Below are positions 57,601-64,000 of a stretch of 64,000 nucleotides of DNA, piece after piece. Numbering within the stretch: position 1 is the stretch's first letter; the number at the start of each line of letters is the position of its first letter. Position numbers and translations under genes: made by a program. The stretch spans positions 62,001 to 126,000 of the forward strand of contig NZ_QWDM01000009.1 in NCBI RefSeq assembly GCF_003996965.1, in the 5' to 3' direction. The DNA comes from Flavobacterium cupreum (GTDB lineage Bacteria; Bacteroidota; Bacteroidia; Flavobacteriales; Flavobacteriaceae). The notes beneath the pieces are model-generated. The model was given only the letters and a program-made list of their open reading frames with translations, was not told the origin of the DNA and did not search any database.

Positions 57601-58800
57601 AATTAACTCATCAAACGGATAGATCTGATGCTCATAGGCTTCCAGTGTTCTGTTTTTAACATTCAATAGTAAATCAGCAAAGCTGTCCTGTCCGTCAAAT
57701 TGCGTTCTCAGGGCTAAGGTGTTTAAGTAAAGTCCGGTTTGATTTTGCAAATCCGAATGGGGCCTTCCGGCAATTGGAGTACCAATTATGATATCATTCT
57801 GATTGGTATATCTGTAAAATAAGACGTTTAATAAGCTCGTTAATCCCATGAATAAGGTAGCGTCATGGGACTGGCATAAACTGGAGAATTCTTTTAAGAT
57901 TTCACTGCTAAAACTTCTTTTTACGATACCCCCGTTAAATGTTTTGGCAAGTGGTCTTGTTTTGTATACCGGTAAATCCAGTATCGGAATGGTATCCTGA
58001 AATTGTTTCAGCCAGTATTCCTGGTGTGCCTGACTGTTATCTTTCAACTGGTTTTGCTGCCAGGCCGCGTAATCTTTATACTGGATTTGTAAAGGAGGCA
58101 ACGGATTGGAAATATTGTTTGTAAAAGCGTGATATAATGCAAACAACTCGTTCATCATGACCTGTATCGACCAGCCATCACTGATAATATGATGAATGAC
58201 CAGTACAAAAACAAAAGTTTCACCGGACGTTTTGATCAGCTTTGCACGCACTAAACAGTCCTTTGCCAAATCAAATGAATATTTCAATTCCTGTTCCAAA
58301 AGACCATTTAGATTCTGGCCGTTATCAGCAGATAAATCTTCTGTTTGAAACTGAAAATCAAGGTCTTTAACATCAACTATCTGTTGTCTTACTTCAGCAT
58401 TGGCTGTTTCGACAAAAACGGTTCTTAAAGATTCATGACGTTCCAGCAGCGCATGAAATGCTTTCTCAAGCGCGTGGGTATTTAAGTTTCCTTTTAATTC
58501 AAAGATGCTTGGAATATTGTACACGGTGTTTTGTTCTTCTAACTGACAAAGCAGCCACAAGCTTTTTTGCGATGAGGATACGGTATACGTTTCCGCCTCA
58601 GCTACATTGGGGATATCAGTATGGCTATCATGGGAGTCTTGCGACAGTTTGATGAAATCAATTATTCTTTGCTTGTGTAATTTAATCTCATCTAATAACT
58701 CATTGGTCAGCACTCCTTTCGGAGCATTTATATCCAGTTTATCTCCCGATAAATTAAGTTTTACATTGGAGGCCCTTAATTTTTTGAGTAATGTTTGCAT
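48625..58800 (-). CDS. NRPS, TubC-C-A-T-C-A-T-C-A-T-TE
   Basis: A 3391-residue NRPS of three full modules. It starts with a TubC-type docking domain (1-50). Modules: C1 (HHIISDG about 207), A1 (TSGSTG about 670), T1 (GGHS about 1053); C2 (HHIIGDG about 1245), A2 (about 1712), T2 (about 2089); C3 (about 2277), A3 (about 2745), T3 (GGNS about 3123); TE (GWSAGG about 3243, His in GKGEHQN). Hand-read A codes: A1 D-A-I-W-I-G-G-T-F (Val/Ile-like), A2 D-A-E-H-L-G-K-V-T (no confident match), A3 D-L-F-N-N-A-L-T-Y (Ala). No E domain is seen. The two later C domains are very alike. The TE releases the final peptide, linear or cyclic. Confidence 0.95.
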   Translation of the reverse strand: MQTLLKKLRASNVKLNLSGDKLDINAPKGVLTNELLDEIKLHKQRIIDFIKLSQDSHDSHTDIPNVAEAETYTVSSSQKSLWLLCQLEEQNTVYNIPSIFELKGNLNTHALEKAFHALLERHESLRTVFVETANAEVRQQIVDVKDLDFQFQTEDLSADNGQNLNGLLEQELKYSFDLAKDCLVRAKLIKTSGETFVFVLVIHHIISDGWSIQVMMNELFALYHAFTNNISNPLPPLQIQYKDYAAWQQNQLKDNSQAHQEYWLKQFQDTIPILDLPVYKTRPLAKTFNGGIVKRSFSSEILKEFSSLCQSHDATLFMGLTSLLNVLFYRYTNQNDIIIGTPIAGRPHSDLQNQTGLYLNTLALRTQFDGQDSFADLLLNVKNRTLEAYEHQIYPFDELIENLNLKRDASRSPLFDVMLILQNMDSFDSTQQLDGITIQQYQNKQNLLIKYDLEFTFDEFGNELNFNLTFNTDIYTVDFVEKITAHFGALLQGVIAEPNLPVSRIAYLAPEELKQLVVDFNDTSVPYPKEKTIVQLFEEQAAQTPEAIAIVFEELQLTYKELNEKVNQFASYLRESYDIQPDDFVGIKLSRSEQLLIAILGVLKSGAAYVPIDSDYPQERIAYIEEDTNCKAIIDEDELMMFNFQRFRYKAENPETVNSSSDLAYIIYTSGSTGNPKGVMVEHRNVARLVKPCSYFPLDSDKILLSTGSISFDATTIEFFGTLLNGATLLLTSQDDLMDLATLENIVKTNGVNSLWMTASWFNSVVENNIGFFENISQLIVGGDVVSPKHTQKVFESNPSIKIVNGYGPTENTTFSMTFDIQNQKYNTIPIGKPIPNSQAYVLDQNLQPVAVGVSGKLYLSGDGVSRGYLNQPELTAEKFIGNPFIPGTKMYDTGDLGRWLPDGTIEFLGRNDHQVKIRGYRIELGEIETALLQFSDDLKQVVVQVKEVNTEKVLVAYYVSDLEIDKGEIRNYLQTKLPDYMIPAFYVLLEQIPLTSNGKTDRNALPGINGEDSIRREYVQPRNETEKKMVEIWQEVLGLDQVGITDNFFEMGGHSLIVAQVINRLNKQLNKTVSFKDFFSNPTIDSLSQTLNQNEYAAIPQAEIMESYPLTASQNRFWILSQLEGGSLAYNMPSAIKLTGDLDTDTFKETFTLLLERYEILRTSFKNNAEGQIQQFITPVNEIDFEVTEQDFSNHKEQEDLVLQYLEEQNAIAFNLEQAPLLRASLIKTQEKEHIFSLCMHHIIGDGWSMQLIISEIVKTYNALVQGIPVDLPDLNIHYKDYAVWINDEIQQEKYQNSKKFWLNELTGELPVLELPGFTKRPLVQTYNGAVQLYEFSGALLEKLKTFSAAHDVTLFMTLMAGIKTLLHRYSNQDDIIIGTPIAGREHPDLENQLGLFLNTLAIRTRFEQEDRFLDILNKEKETLLNAYEHQDYSFDELVGNLNVKRDLSRSALFDILVVLQNQAQLKSIANDTALKGLEVEGFDFENKTSKFDISFLFVETEKLLLSVNYNTDIYDTFLIDALFRHLENIFNEAIDNPAQTINSLDYLTEAEKTKLLFHFNATAADYPEHKTLTDLFEEQLAKTPANTAVVFEEKALNYQELNEQANQLAHYLRKNHTIEPGDRVGIKLERSESIIVAILGILKSGAAYVPIDSSYPPERIAYIESDSACKIVLDEAVFEAFYTTRENYSGQNTQKINNAGDLAYIIYTSGTTGNPKGVMVEHRNVINLISSQTREFKIDETERILQLSNFSFDASVEQTFLALLNGAALYILPRKVLLDEVELEQFVFENKITHFHSVPSVVSKLKPSQRLSLRRVLSGGDICSEKLAESWSGICDFYNKYGPTETTVTSIEFLYTKDQPFSIGRPISNTQVYILNNALLPTPLGVSGNLYISGAGVTRGYWNKPELTAEKFIENPFIPGTRMYDTGDVGRWLPNGTIEFSGRNDHQVKVRGFRIELGEIETSLLQYSTRIKQSIVQAKEVNGEKVLVAYYVTNEAIDKAAIRNYLLEKLPEYMVPAFYLDLDQFPLTPNGKIDRKALPGISGEDAIRKEYVAPRNETEQKMAEIWQEVLAVEKVGMTDNFFELGGHSLIVAQVINRLNKQLNKTVSFRDFFANPTIDALGKTLNQNEYTAIPQAEIRESYPLTASQYRFWILSQLEGGSLAYNMPAVLKLTGELDADKFKETFQLLIQRHEILRTGFRNTAEGQLRQFIKSTADIVFEVTEIDFSNKAGQETLVANYLKEQNALVFNLEQAPLLRASLIKTREKEHLFSLCMHHIIGDGWSMQLIVSEVVKIYNSLVQGIPVDLPQLNIHYKDYAVWLNEAVQQEKYQKSKEFWLNEFKGQLPVLELPSFKKRPLVQTYNGDHKSHQFSAALLEKLKTFSKAQDVTLFMTLMAGIKTLLHRYTRREDIIVGTPIAGREHPDLENQLGLYLNTLAIRTKFEEEDDFLAILNKEKETLLNAYQHQEYSFDELVENLNLKRDLSRSALFDVLVVLQNQNQLKNLASPAALEGIEVSGFDFENKIAKLDITFTFVETDQLILNIDYNTDIYDALFINSVFGHLENLLNEAIDDPKQAIDGLDYLTIAEETKLLLEYNTTSSVYSQDKTMISLFEDQVAKTPENSAVIFENQYFTYKEINAQANQLAHYLRAHHQIKTDDLIGIKLDRSEKMIITLLGILKSGAAYVPIDKSYPQERIEYIEKDSNCKIVIDENVLESFYKSQEQYSVLNPESTTSAKDLAYIIYTSGTTGHPKGVMIEHRNATALIHWAATEFNSSKFETVYAVTSYCFDLSVFEIFYTLSIGKTIKLLKNGLEIKNHIDKDKNVLINTVPSVVKQLLDDGVSFESVSILNMAGEPIAHNTIQRLPLDQIEVYNLYGPSEDTTYSTYFKIRQKEYLSIPIGKAISNTQLYILDSKLHPVPTGVFGKIYVAGAGVARGYLNKPELTAEKFTANPFKSGSIMYDTGDLGRWLPDGNIEFLGRNDQQVKIRGFRIELGEIEARLAEYSEEIKQVVVEVKQVNAEKVLVAYYTAQSEIDKAAIRNYLLNKLPEYMVPSFYVVLDNLPLTPNGKTDRKALPGISGEDVIRTAYIAPKSETEQKIAAIWQEVLGLEKVGITDNFFELGGNSISAINTIFKMNQEFSTSYPADSLFRFNTIAEIIQYHLTNLFDSDKDFYEYGNRQAQNTVFAFPPIAGYGSAYRDLFRNNEDSGCIAFNFPENEENPAGYYAQKINEIQEDGDIVLFGWSAGGILSYEVAAYLTKEFNRKVSRIIMFDAVKLDEEKLQTELAADGFDLGTEIDENMQELLAQAKEKRIGYINYLMRLNYERKLPSELVLVKTENNNDKNWEENFETVHYITGKGEHQNMLEGSNLNHNKKILNKIIAKEDILTAIFQE

Positions 58801-58908
58801 CGCTTTATCTTATTATATACTTGTCTGTAATGATTCCCTGATTTGTTTTTGATCAAGCAGTACAACGGATTTTAAATAAACCCGCTGTAATCCGCATGCA
58901 TTTCGTTT

Positions 58909-60534
58909 TTAAACCAAACTATAGTTTTGTGTTTTTTTCTTGCTGTATAAGATTTCTTTTTCGCCGAATAACCTTTCTGTAATGATTTCCCTTGAACTGC
59001 ATTCTTCAATAAGGCGGTTCGATTGTATAATAGGATTGGATTCATCGGTGTATTTGATACTGCTGATGAACTCACACCACGGCTCCTGCCCCATTGCGTA
59101 CACATAGACTTCTAAGGGGTTGAATACATCAACCAGGTGCATTCCCCTGGCAAAGTCAGATCCGGCCAGTCTTCTGGACTGATCGTGCTCTTTAGACAAT
59201 TCGTTTACCACCAGTGGCCCGTACAACCACGTTAATGGAGCCCCGTCGCATTCCATTCCAAGGAAAATAACATCTACATCGCCGATTATGCTATGCGTAT
59301 TCTCGTATAATTTTTTTTCTAAAATCCTGGAGTCTGCTGCAAAAAGCAATGAAAATTCAGAGATTTCCACATGGTAGCAAATTTTGGCCTTGATGTCCAG
59401 ATCACTGTGCTCTCCTGTAAAAGGGATACCGGTAATCTTGCAATCTGAAAAATTTACCGTAGAGAATTCTTCAATTTCAATAATATTATCAAAACCTATA
59501 TTATTGAACATCAGCTTTAAGGAAGGGTCCTGAAGGTGTCCGCCTCCTGAGCGCGGCACAATAATGTTTTTAATTTTATGTCGAAGCGGTAAAAGCGTTT
59601 CCAGTAAAATATGATCCTGATGATTGTGGGTAATCAGCACATAGTCGATCTTTTCGGGCAATTCGTAATCGGAAAAATGTTCTACAGTGGACTCGTATCC
59701 GTAGTAGCTAATTAAAGGATCGACGAGTATGCTTACATCTTTGGTTTCAATTAGGATGCAGGCATGGCCAAAGTATCGCATTCTGATTTTATCCCCCTCA
59801 TATTTTACATAGGGTACGGATGGTGTATCTGTAAAAAACGATTCAAATAAGGCGTTCTCGGTTTCATTTAAATCCCCCAGCATTTCCCTTATTTCAGCAT
59901 AAGGGCGCGGTGTTCTTTTCATTTTACTCAACTCGTCTATAAATTTGTGTTCGAATGGCATCTCTAAATGCAGAACGTCTTTCTCATCGAGTCTCGGGGT
60001 ACTTAGGCAAAAAGGGCGCGAATCGTTATTGGTCACCCACAACGCCAGGCTCTGATTGCTTTTATTGTAAAATTTACTTTTGTACAAAAGCTGCTCGTAA
60101 AACCGGAAAGATGGATTGCCGTTCAGGTCATAAATTAATTCCACATACCCTTTCAGAATATCCGGTACGTTTTTATACAATCCTTCCAGCGATTGGCCTT
60201 TGGCTTCTTTATTCAACATTAAAACCAGTTTTCTGATGGCCATGGAAAGGCTGATCAGCTCTTTTTGATTGGTAAAGGTTGACTCCAGTAATTTCCTTAC
60301 GTCTTCCGAACGATCGCCGTTGTAGTCCATAAAAGGGCCGCCCAGCATTTTAGGATCCTTAACGGCTTCCTCATGTACCGCAGGCGATTCCAGGTAAGAG
60401 TTCATTATTTCAATATGCCTTTTGGTTACGTTCATGGCTGCCGTTCCGGGCGATATGAGATGCGCCCAGGCGTACCATCTTTCTATTAAAGGCTCCATAA
60501 CAACGTTCGGTTTCAAATAAACTAATCCTTCCAT
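58909..60534 (-). CDS. CmlA-like diiron beta-hydroxylase acting on PCP-bound amino acid
   Basis: A 541-residue protein with an N-terminal domain (about 1-245) and a metallo-beta-lactamase-fold domain. The likely metal ligands sit at H303, H305, D307, H308 (HNHQDH), E375 (GEHSD), D401 (AADSR) and H466 (GMHLVD). As I recall, CmlA of chloramphenicol synthesis uses H305, H307, D309, H310, E377, D403 and H468: the same pattern with a constant offset of two, and nearly the same length (about 532). CmlA-type enzymes use a diiron site and O2 to hydroxylate the beta carbon of an aminoacyl-PCP. Annotation pipelines would call it an MBL-fold hydrolase. It lies between two NRPS genes; its target residue is not known. 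Confidence 0.9.
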   Translation of the reverse strand: MEGLVYLKPNVVMEPLIERWYAWAHLISPGTAAMNVTKRHIEIMNSYLESPAVHEEAVKDPKMLGGPFMDYNGDRSEDVRKLLESTFTNQKELISLSMAIRKLVLMLNKEAKGQSLEGLYKNVPDILKGYVELIYDLNGNPSFRFYEQLLYKSKFYNKSNQSLALWVTNNDSRPFCLSTPRLDEKDVLHLEMPFEHKFIDELSKMKRTPRPYAEIREMLGDLNETENALFESFFTDTPSVPYVKYEGDKIRMRYFGHACILIETKDVSILVDPLISYYGYESTVEHFSDYELPEKIDYVLITHNHQDHILLETLLPLRHKIKNIIVPRSGGGHLQDPSLKLMFNNIGFDNIIEIEEFSTVNFSDCKITGIPFTGEHSDLDIKAKICYHVEISEFSLLFAADSRILEKKLYENTHSIIGDVDVIFLGMECDGAPLTWLYGPLVVNELSKEHDQSRRLAGSDFARGMHLVDVFNPLEVYVYAMGQEPWCEFISSIKYTDESNPIIQSNRLIEECSSREIITERLFGEKEILYSKKKTQNYSLV

Positions 60535-60604
60535 CTTACTATATTTTTAATGATTTATTTTTTCTTTTAACTGATTCTTATTTCGGTAGCAGAACAGCAG
60601 GTGC

Positions 60605-62986
60605 TTAACCGCCTACCCTTTTTCTTTCTTCTTCGTTACCGGTATTTCTGTTTATAATTTTTGCTTTTTTACTTCCCAGCCTGTAATTTAAATAGAGCTG
60701 TATGTAGCGGCTGTCGTTGTAGAGCCTGTATTCCTGGTATACACCATTTACGGTCGGGTTAAAATTTATTTTTTCGGTCCTGAAAATATCATTGGCTTTC
60801 AGTGATATTCTCAGATTGTCGTTAAGCAAATACTGAAGTGTCACTGCAGTGGAACTTGACGCGTCTAATTTTACAAATCCTTCCGTTTTTGGAAAAACAT
60901 ACCAGTAATTAAGGTTCAGCAGCAGCGTTTTTTTATCATTTAGGATGAAATCGTTATTCGTGGCCAATTTCAAATTATAACCTTCAATCCCTTTTGTCGA
61001 TTCAATCAGGGATCTTGATTTGGTATAATTAAAATCGGCCGTATTGTTGCTTGTCCACCATTTAAACTCGTTAAAGACATAGATTTCCGAAATCCCGTAT
61101 CGTTCCATATTAAAGATATTTCGGGTTACGATGCGGACAATATTGGTGTCGGGATCGGGTGTGGAAATCTGCATGAACACATTTTTGTCATGGCTGTAAT
61201 ACAGTTTGCTTTCCAGCTTTTTATACGAATAGATAAATTCGAAATTATCGATAAACGCAGGCTGCAACAGTGGATTCCCCTGAATACTCTGAAACGGGTT
61301 GATATAGGCTATATTCGGATTTAACTGGGCAAAAGTCGGCCGGTCTATTCTTTTGCTGTAACTCAGTCGGTAAACAGAATGCGGCTGCGGCGTATAGGAG
61401 ATATTAAAGGACGGGAATAACCTGTTATAGTTATTGTTTACGGATTGCTGTACATCTGCTTCATACGATTTTGCCTGCGTGTTTTCAAATCGCAATCCGA
61501 CCTGCGATTCCAGATTATTAGCAAACTTTTTGTTTCCGGATATATATACGGCCTGTACATTTTCTTTATATCCGAAATCAAAATCTTCTAATGGTAAATC
61601 AGTGACAGGCTGGTCTGTAAAATCACTGTTGAAGGTGGATATTAAATTTTTGGTGTCTGAAAACGAAACTTTTCCTCCAAAACCAATATTAGCCCATTCG
61701 ACAGGCAGTTCAAAATCAACTTTACCCGAAAAATTGCTGATGTTCTGATTGTTATTATTGATCCCCTTAAAAAATTCCTTCTTAGGCGGATTGTACTCCT
61801 CGGAAGTTCCCTCATAAGGCCTGGAATCATTACTTTTATACTTAAAGTAATCTACGTTCACCAGCATTTTTCCTCCTGCCGGATTGAGCTTGTATTCATT
61901 GAATACGTTTACAGAATGCAGCGTTGGCCTTAAAAAAGCATACCCGACAGAGGTAATATTTTGTGTAACTTCATTCGTATCATTATCATAAATCAGTAAA
62001 CTTCTGGTGGCATCGGTGTCTGTTTTATTCAAATTGGTCAGGTATTGAAAACCTAAAACCCATTTGGGCGTCGCGATATATTGCATACTTACAATTCCAT
62101 TCAGCATTTTATGTTTTTTCTGAAGCGGGTAATTTAAAACCCATAATCCATCGGCAAAGTGAATTTTACTTTCCTGTTCCAGATAGATTCCGCCATCTCT
62201 GTAATTTAAGGAAGCAGACATGCTTAGTTTGTTTTTATTGTATATAAAATTGCTGGTGGTTGATCCTTCCGGATCGTGATGCCTTTGCAGATAACCCGTC
62301 CCTAGCGAGAGATTCCAGGAATCTTTCTTAGCTTTCTTTAACCGGATATTTACCAGACCACTGTTTCCTAACGCCTCGTATTTAGCCGGTGGTGTCGTAA
62401 TGACTTCAATGCTCTTGATGTTCTCGGCCGGAATTGATTTTAATAAATTGGTCAGTTCTTCCTGTCCAAGCTCAATCATTTTATCGTCCAGCAAAACCCT
62501 GACGGTACTTTTACCTGCAATGGTGATACTTTCATTCTGGATCTGGACCCCCGGTGTGATTTTTAAGGCATCGAGCGCATCACCACCTGCCGTGCTAATC
62601 GTGTTTTCTATGTTAAAAACAAGCCGGTCTACTTTACGCTCTACGATTTCTTTCTTCTGCGTAATCACAACAGCCTGTAATTCCTGGACATTATTTGTCA
62701 GAATCTCCCCTAAATCCAGATCGGAACTCAGTTCTATGTCTTTTGTGTATAAAATGGTCCCAAACTGGCTGATTTTCAATTTATAGGAGCCTGCTTTATA
62801 TTCCAATACAAACTCCCCTTTTTCATTTGTAATCTGATTTTTTACGGGAAGAGGCCCGTTTGCAAAAAGAAGAACTTCAGCAAACGCTACGGGAGTATGA
62901 TCTGCCGTAACTACTTTTCCCGATATTTTGACTTGTGCTGTTAATACGTTACTTAAAATAAATGCAATAAATAATAACCGGTTCAT
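60605..62986 (-). CDS. TonB-type outer-membrane barrel with CarboxypepD and plug domains
   Basis: A 793-residue protein with a signal peptide (MNRLLFIAFILSNVLTA). A CarboxypepD-like domain (about 20-105), a plug-like domain (about 110-225, with GGDALDALKITPGVQIQNES and IKSIEVITTPPAKYEALG) and an OMP_b-brl barrel follow. It belongs to the group typical of Bacteroidetes. It lies inside the NRPS operon, 60 bases after the upstream NRPS and 70 before the beta-hydroxylase. It could export the peptide or import its metal complex; the sequence cannot say which. Confidence 0.88.
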   Translation of the reverse strand: MNRLLFIAFILSNVLTAQVKISGKVVTADHTPVAFAEVLLFANGPLPVKNQITNEKGEFVLEYKAGSYKLKISQFGTILYTKDIELSSDLDLGEILTNNVQELQAVVITQKKEIVERKVDRLVFNIENTISTAGGDALDALKITPGVQIQNESITIAGKSTVRVLLDDKMIELGQEELTNLLKSIPAENIKSIEVITTPPAKYEALGNSGLVNIRLKKAKKDSWNLSLGTGYLQRHHDPEGSTTSNFIYNKNKLSMSASLNYRDGGIYLEQESKIHFADGLWVLNYPLQKKHKMLNGIVSMQYIATPKWVLGFQYLTNLNKTDTDATRSLLIYDNDTNEVTQNITSVGYAFLRPTLHSVNVFNEYKLNPAGGKMLVNVDYFKYKSNDSRPYEGTSEEYNPPKKEFFKGINNNNQNISNFSGKVDFELPVEWANIGFGGKVSFSDTKNLISTFNSDFTDQPVTDLPLEDFDFGYKENVQAVYISGNKKFANNLESQVGLRFENTQAKSYEADVQQSVNNNYNRLFPSFNISYTPQPHSVYRLSYSKRIDRPTFAQLNPNIAYINPFQSIQGNPLLQPAFIDNFEFIYSYKKLESKLYYSHDKNVFMQISTPDPDTNIVRIVTRNIFNMERYGISEIYVFNEFKWWTSNNTADFNYTKSRSLIESTKGIEGYNLKLATNNDFILNDKKTLLLNLNYWYVFPKTEGFVKLDASSSTAVTLQYLLNDNLRISLKANDIFRTEKINFNPTVNGVYQEYRLYNDSRYIQLYLNYRLGSKKAKIINRNTGNEEERKRVGG

Positions 62987-63046
62987 TAGTAATTTTTGTT
63001 TTATTAATATTTCAATTTTGACCTTTTAAGGTTTCCATTTTTTAAA

Positions 63047-64000
63047 TTAGATCGTAAAATTTTCAGATTCTTCAATTGAAATATTTTCTTCATTACTGGT
63101 ACGATACAATAGGGTGTTTTCCAGAAGCAGTGCTAATTCCTCCAGTATAATATTGTCAAATAAGTCGATGATGGATAATTTGACATCAAACTGTTTATGG
63201 ATGATACTGATCAGTTTTGTAGCGTTCAGGCTATGCCCTCCGAGTTCAAAAAAGCTATCCGTAACGCCGACTTTTTCAACGCCAAGGATTTCCTGCCATA
63301 TCAGGGCTATTTTTTGCTCGATTTCGTTTCGGGGCGCTACATACTCTTTTCTGATAATATCTGCCTCACTGATGCCCCTAAGGGCCTTACGGTCGATCTT
63401 TCCGTTTGTATTGACCGGCAAGTGTTCCAGCACCACGAGAAAGGAAGGCACCATATATTCCGGCAGCCTGTTTTGGAGATAGCGGCGAATTTCGGTTTTG
63501 TCTAATTCGGTATCCGAAACGTAATACGCTACTAAGGTTTTCTCTCCGTTTACCTGTTGCGGCTGCACTACTACCTGTCGCAAATCGTCCGAAAATTGCA
63601 AAAGGACCGTTTCTATTTCGCCCAGCTCAATTCTGAAGCCTCTTATTTTTACCTGTTCGTCGTTTCTTCCCAAAAATTCGATGCTTCCATCCGGCAGCCA
63701 GCGTCCCAAATCTCCGGTATCGTACATTTTGGTATGGGATACGAATGGATTTTCGATGAATTTTTCGGCGGTAAGCTCCGGTTTATTCAGGTAGCCGCGG
63801 GTTACCCCGGCACCCGAAATGTATATTTTTCCCGAAACGCCCACCTGGGTTGGAAACAGGTTATTGTCCAGGATATAGGCCTGCGTATTGGAAATCGGCT
63901 TACCGATAGAAAATGGCGTATTTTTATCATATAGAAGCTCAATCGAAGTCACTGTGGTTTCGGTTGGACCGTATTCGTTATAAAAATCACAGACTGTACT
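63047..64000 (-). CDS. NRPS, C-terminal A-T fragment (continues beyond the window)
   Basis: The minus-strand frame is open to base 64000 (317 residues visible), so the protein begins outside. Visible parts: the end of an A domain (FYNEYGPTETTVTS, YDTGDLGRWL, RNDEQVKIRGFRIELGEIE, NGKIDRK) and a T domain (DSFFELGGHSL, about residue 235 of the visible part), then a short acidic tail (EENISIEESENFTI). No TE follows. Three readable code positions, E-V-T, resemble A2 of the large NRPS (K-V-T), with which it also shares the context FYN-YGPTETTVTS. It is the most upstream gene of the operon visible here; the promoter is outside the window. Confidence 0.9.
   Translation of the reverse strand, partial: STVCDFYNEYGPTETTVTSIELLYDKNTPFSIGKPISNTQAYILDNNLFPTQVGVSGKIYISGAGVTRGYLNKPELTAEKFIENPFVSHTKMYDTGDLGRWLPDGSIEFLGRNDEQVKIRGFRIELGEIETVLLQFSDDLRQVVVQPQQVNGEKTLVAYYVSDTELDKTEIRRYLQNRLPEYMVPSFLVVLEHLPVNTNGKIDRKALRGISEADIIRKEYVAPRNEIEQKIALIWQEILGVEKVGVTDSFFELGGHSLNATKLISIIHKQFDVKLSIIDLFDNIILEELALLLENTLLYRTSNEENISIEESENFTI

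Noticed and set aside
58909..60534. Plain metallo-beta-lactamase or hydrolase call
   Set aside because: The N-terminal domain, length and complete CmlA-like ligand set fit the beta-hydroxylase family better.

Overview
The window looks like chromosomal DNA of a Flavobacterium-type member of the Bacteroidetes. The evidence is AT-rich intergenic DNA, several promoters matching the Bacteroidetes consensus (TTTG then about 20 bases then TAnnTTTG), A-rich start regions with no clear Shine-Dalgarno sequence, TonB-dependent receptors with CarboxypepD-like N-termini, OMP_b-brl-type barrels, TlpA/DUF4369-type thioredoxins and Crp/Fnr-type regulators. No tRNA, rRNA, CRISPR array or insertion sequence was seen.

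Region 1 (1-8.1 kb): the 3' part of a giant beta-rich protein of unknown function (over 2036 residues), then three very acidic small proteins around a DUF421/YetF-like membrane protein.

Region 2 (8.1-22 kb): a minus-strand pair (TlpA-like thioredoxin and class V aminotransferase) with a SAM-I riboswitch in its leader; an OmpA-type lipoprotein; a siderophore-type TonB receptor; a frameshifted Crp/Fnr regulator with two matching palindromic operator-like sites, the second in front of an SDR gene; then alpha/beta hydrolases, a UPF0173 metallo-hydrolase and a catalase-hydrolase pair.

Region 3 (22.5-37 kb): signalling and stress genes. A TPR histidine kinase is divergent from a sigma-54-type response regulator that carries an in-frame stop. 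A possible sigma-54 promoter lies before a hydrolase-isochorismatase pair. Then come three 41-bp tandem hairpins, msrA, an xth-type nuclease, three single-domain response regulators, a YciE-like protein with a Lys/Thr-rich tail, a PAS histidine kinase, a CPA1 antiporter and an Hsp20.

Region 4 (37.2-64 kb, all minus strand): a non-ribosomal peptide (NRPS) operon that continues beyond the right edge. In transcription order it holds the 3' end of an NRPS (A-T), a plug-containing outer-membrane barrel, a CmlA-like diiron beta-hydroxylase, a 3391-residue NRPS (TubC-C-A-T-C-A-T-C-A-T-TE), a second barrel without a plug, a type II thioesterase, a cyclic-peptide-type ABC exporter, a 1481-residue NRPS (C-A-T-C), an Sfp-type phosphopantetheinyl transferase, and a secreted or membrane-anchored S33-type hydrolase with four C-terminal membrane segments. 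Hand-read specificity codes suggest Gly for the 1481-residue protein, and Val/Ile-like, unassigned and Ala for the three modules of the large protein. The CmlA-like enzyme suggests that one PCP-bound residue is beta-hydroxylated. This set looks like a complete make-hydroxylate-release-export system for an uncharacterised peptide and is the strongest candidate here for an undescribed system.
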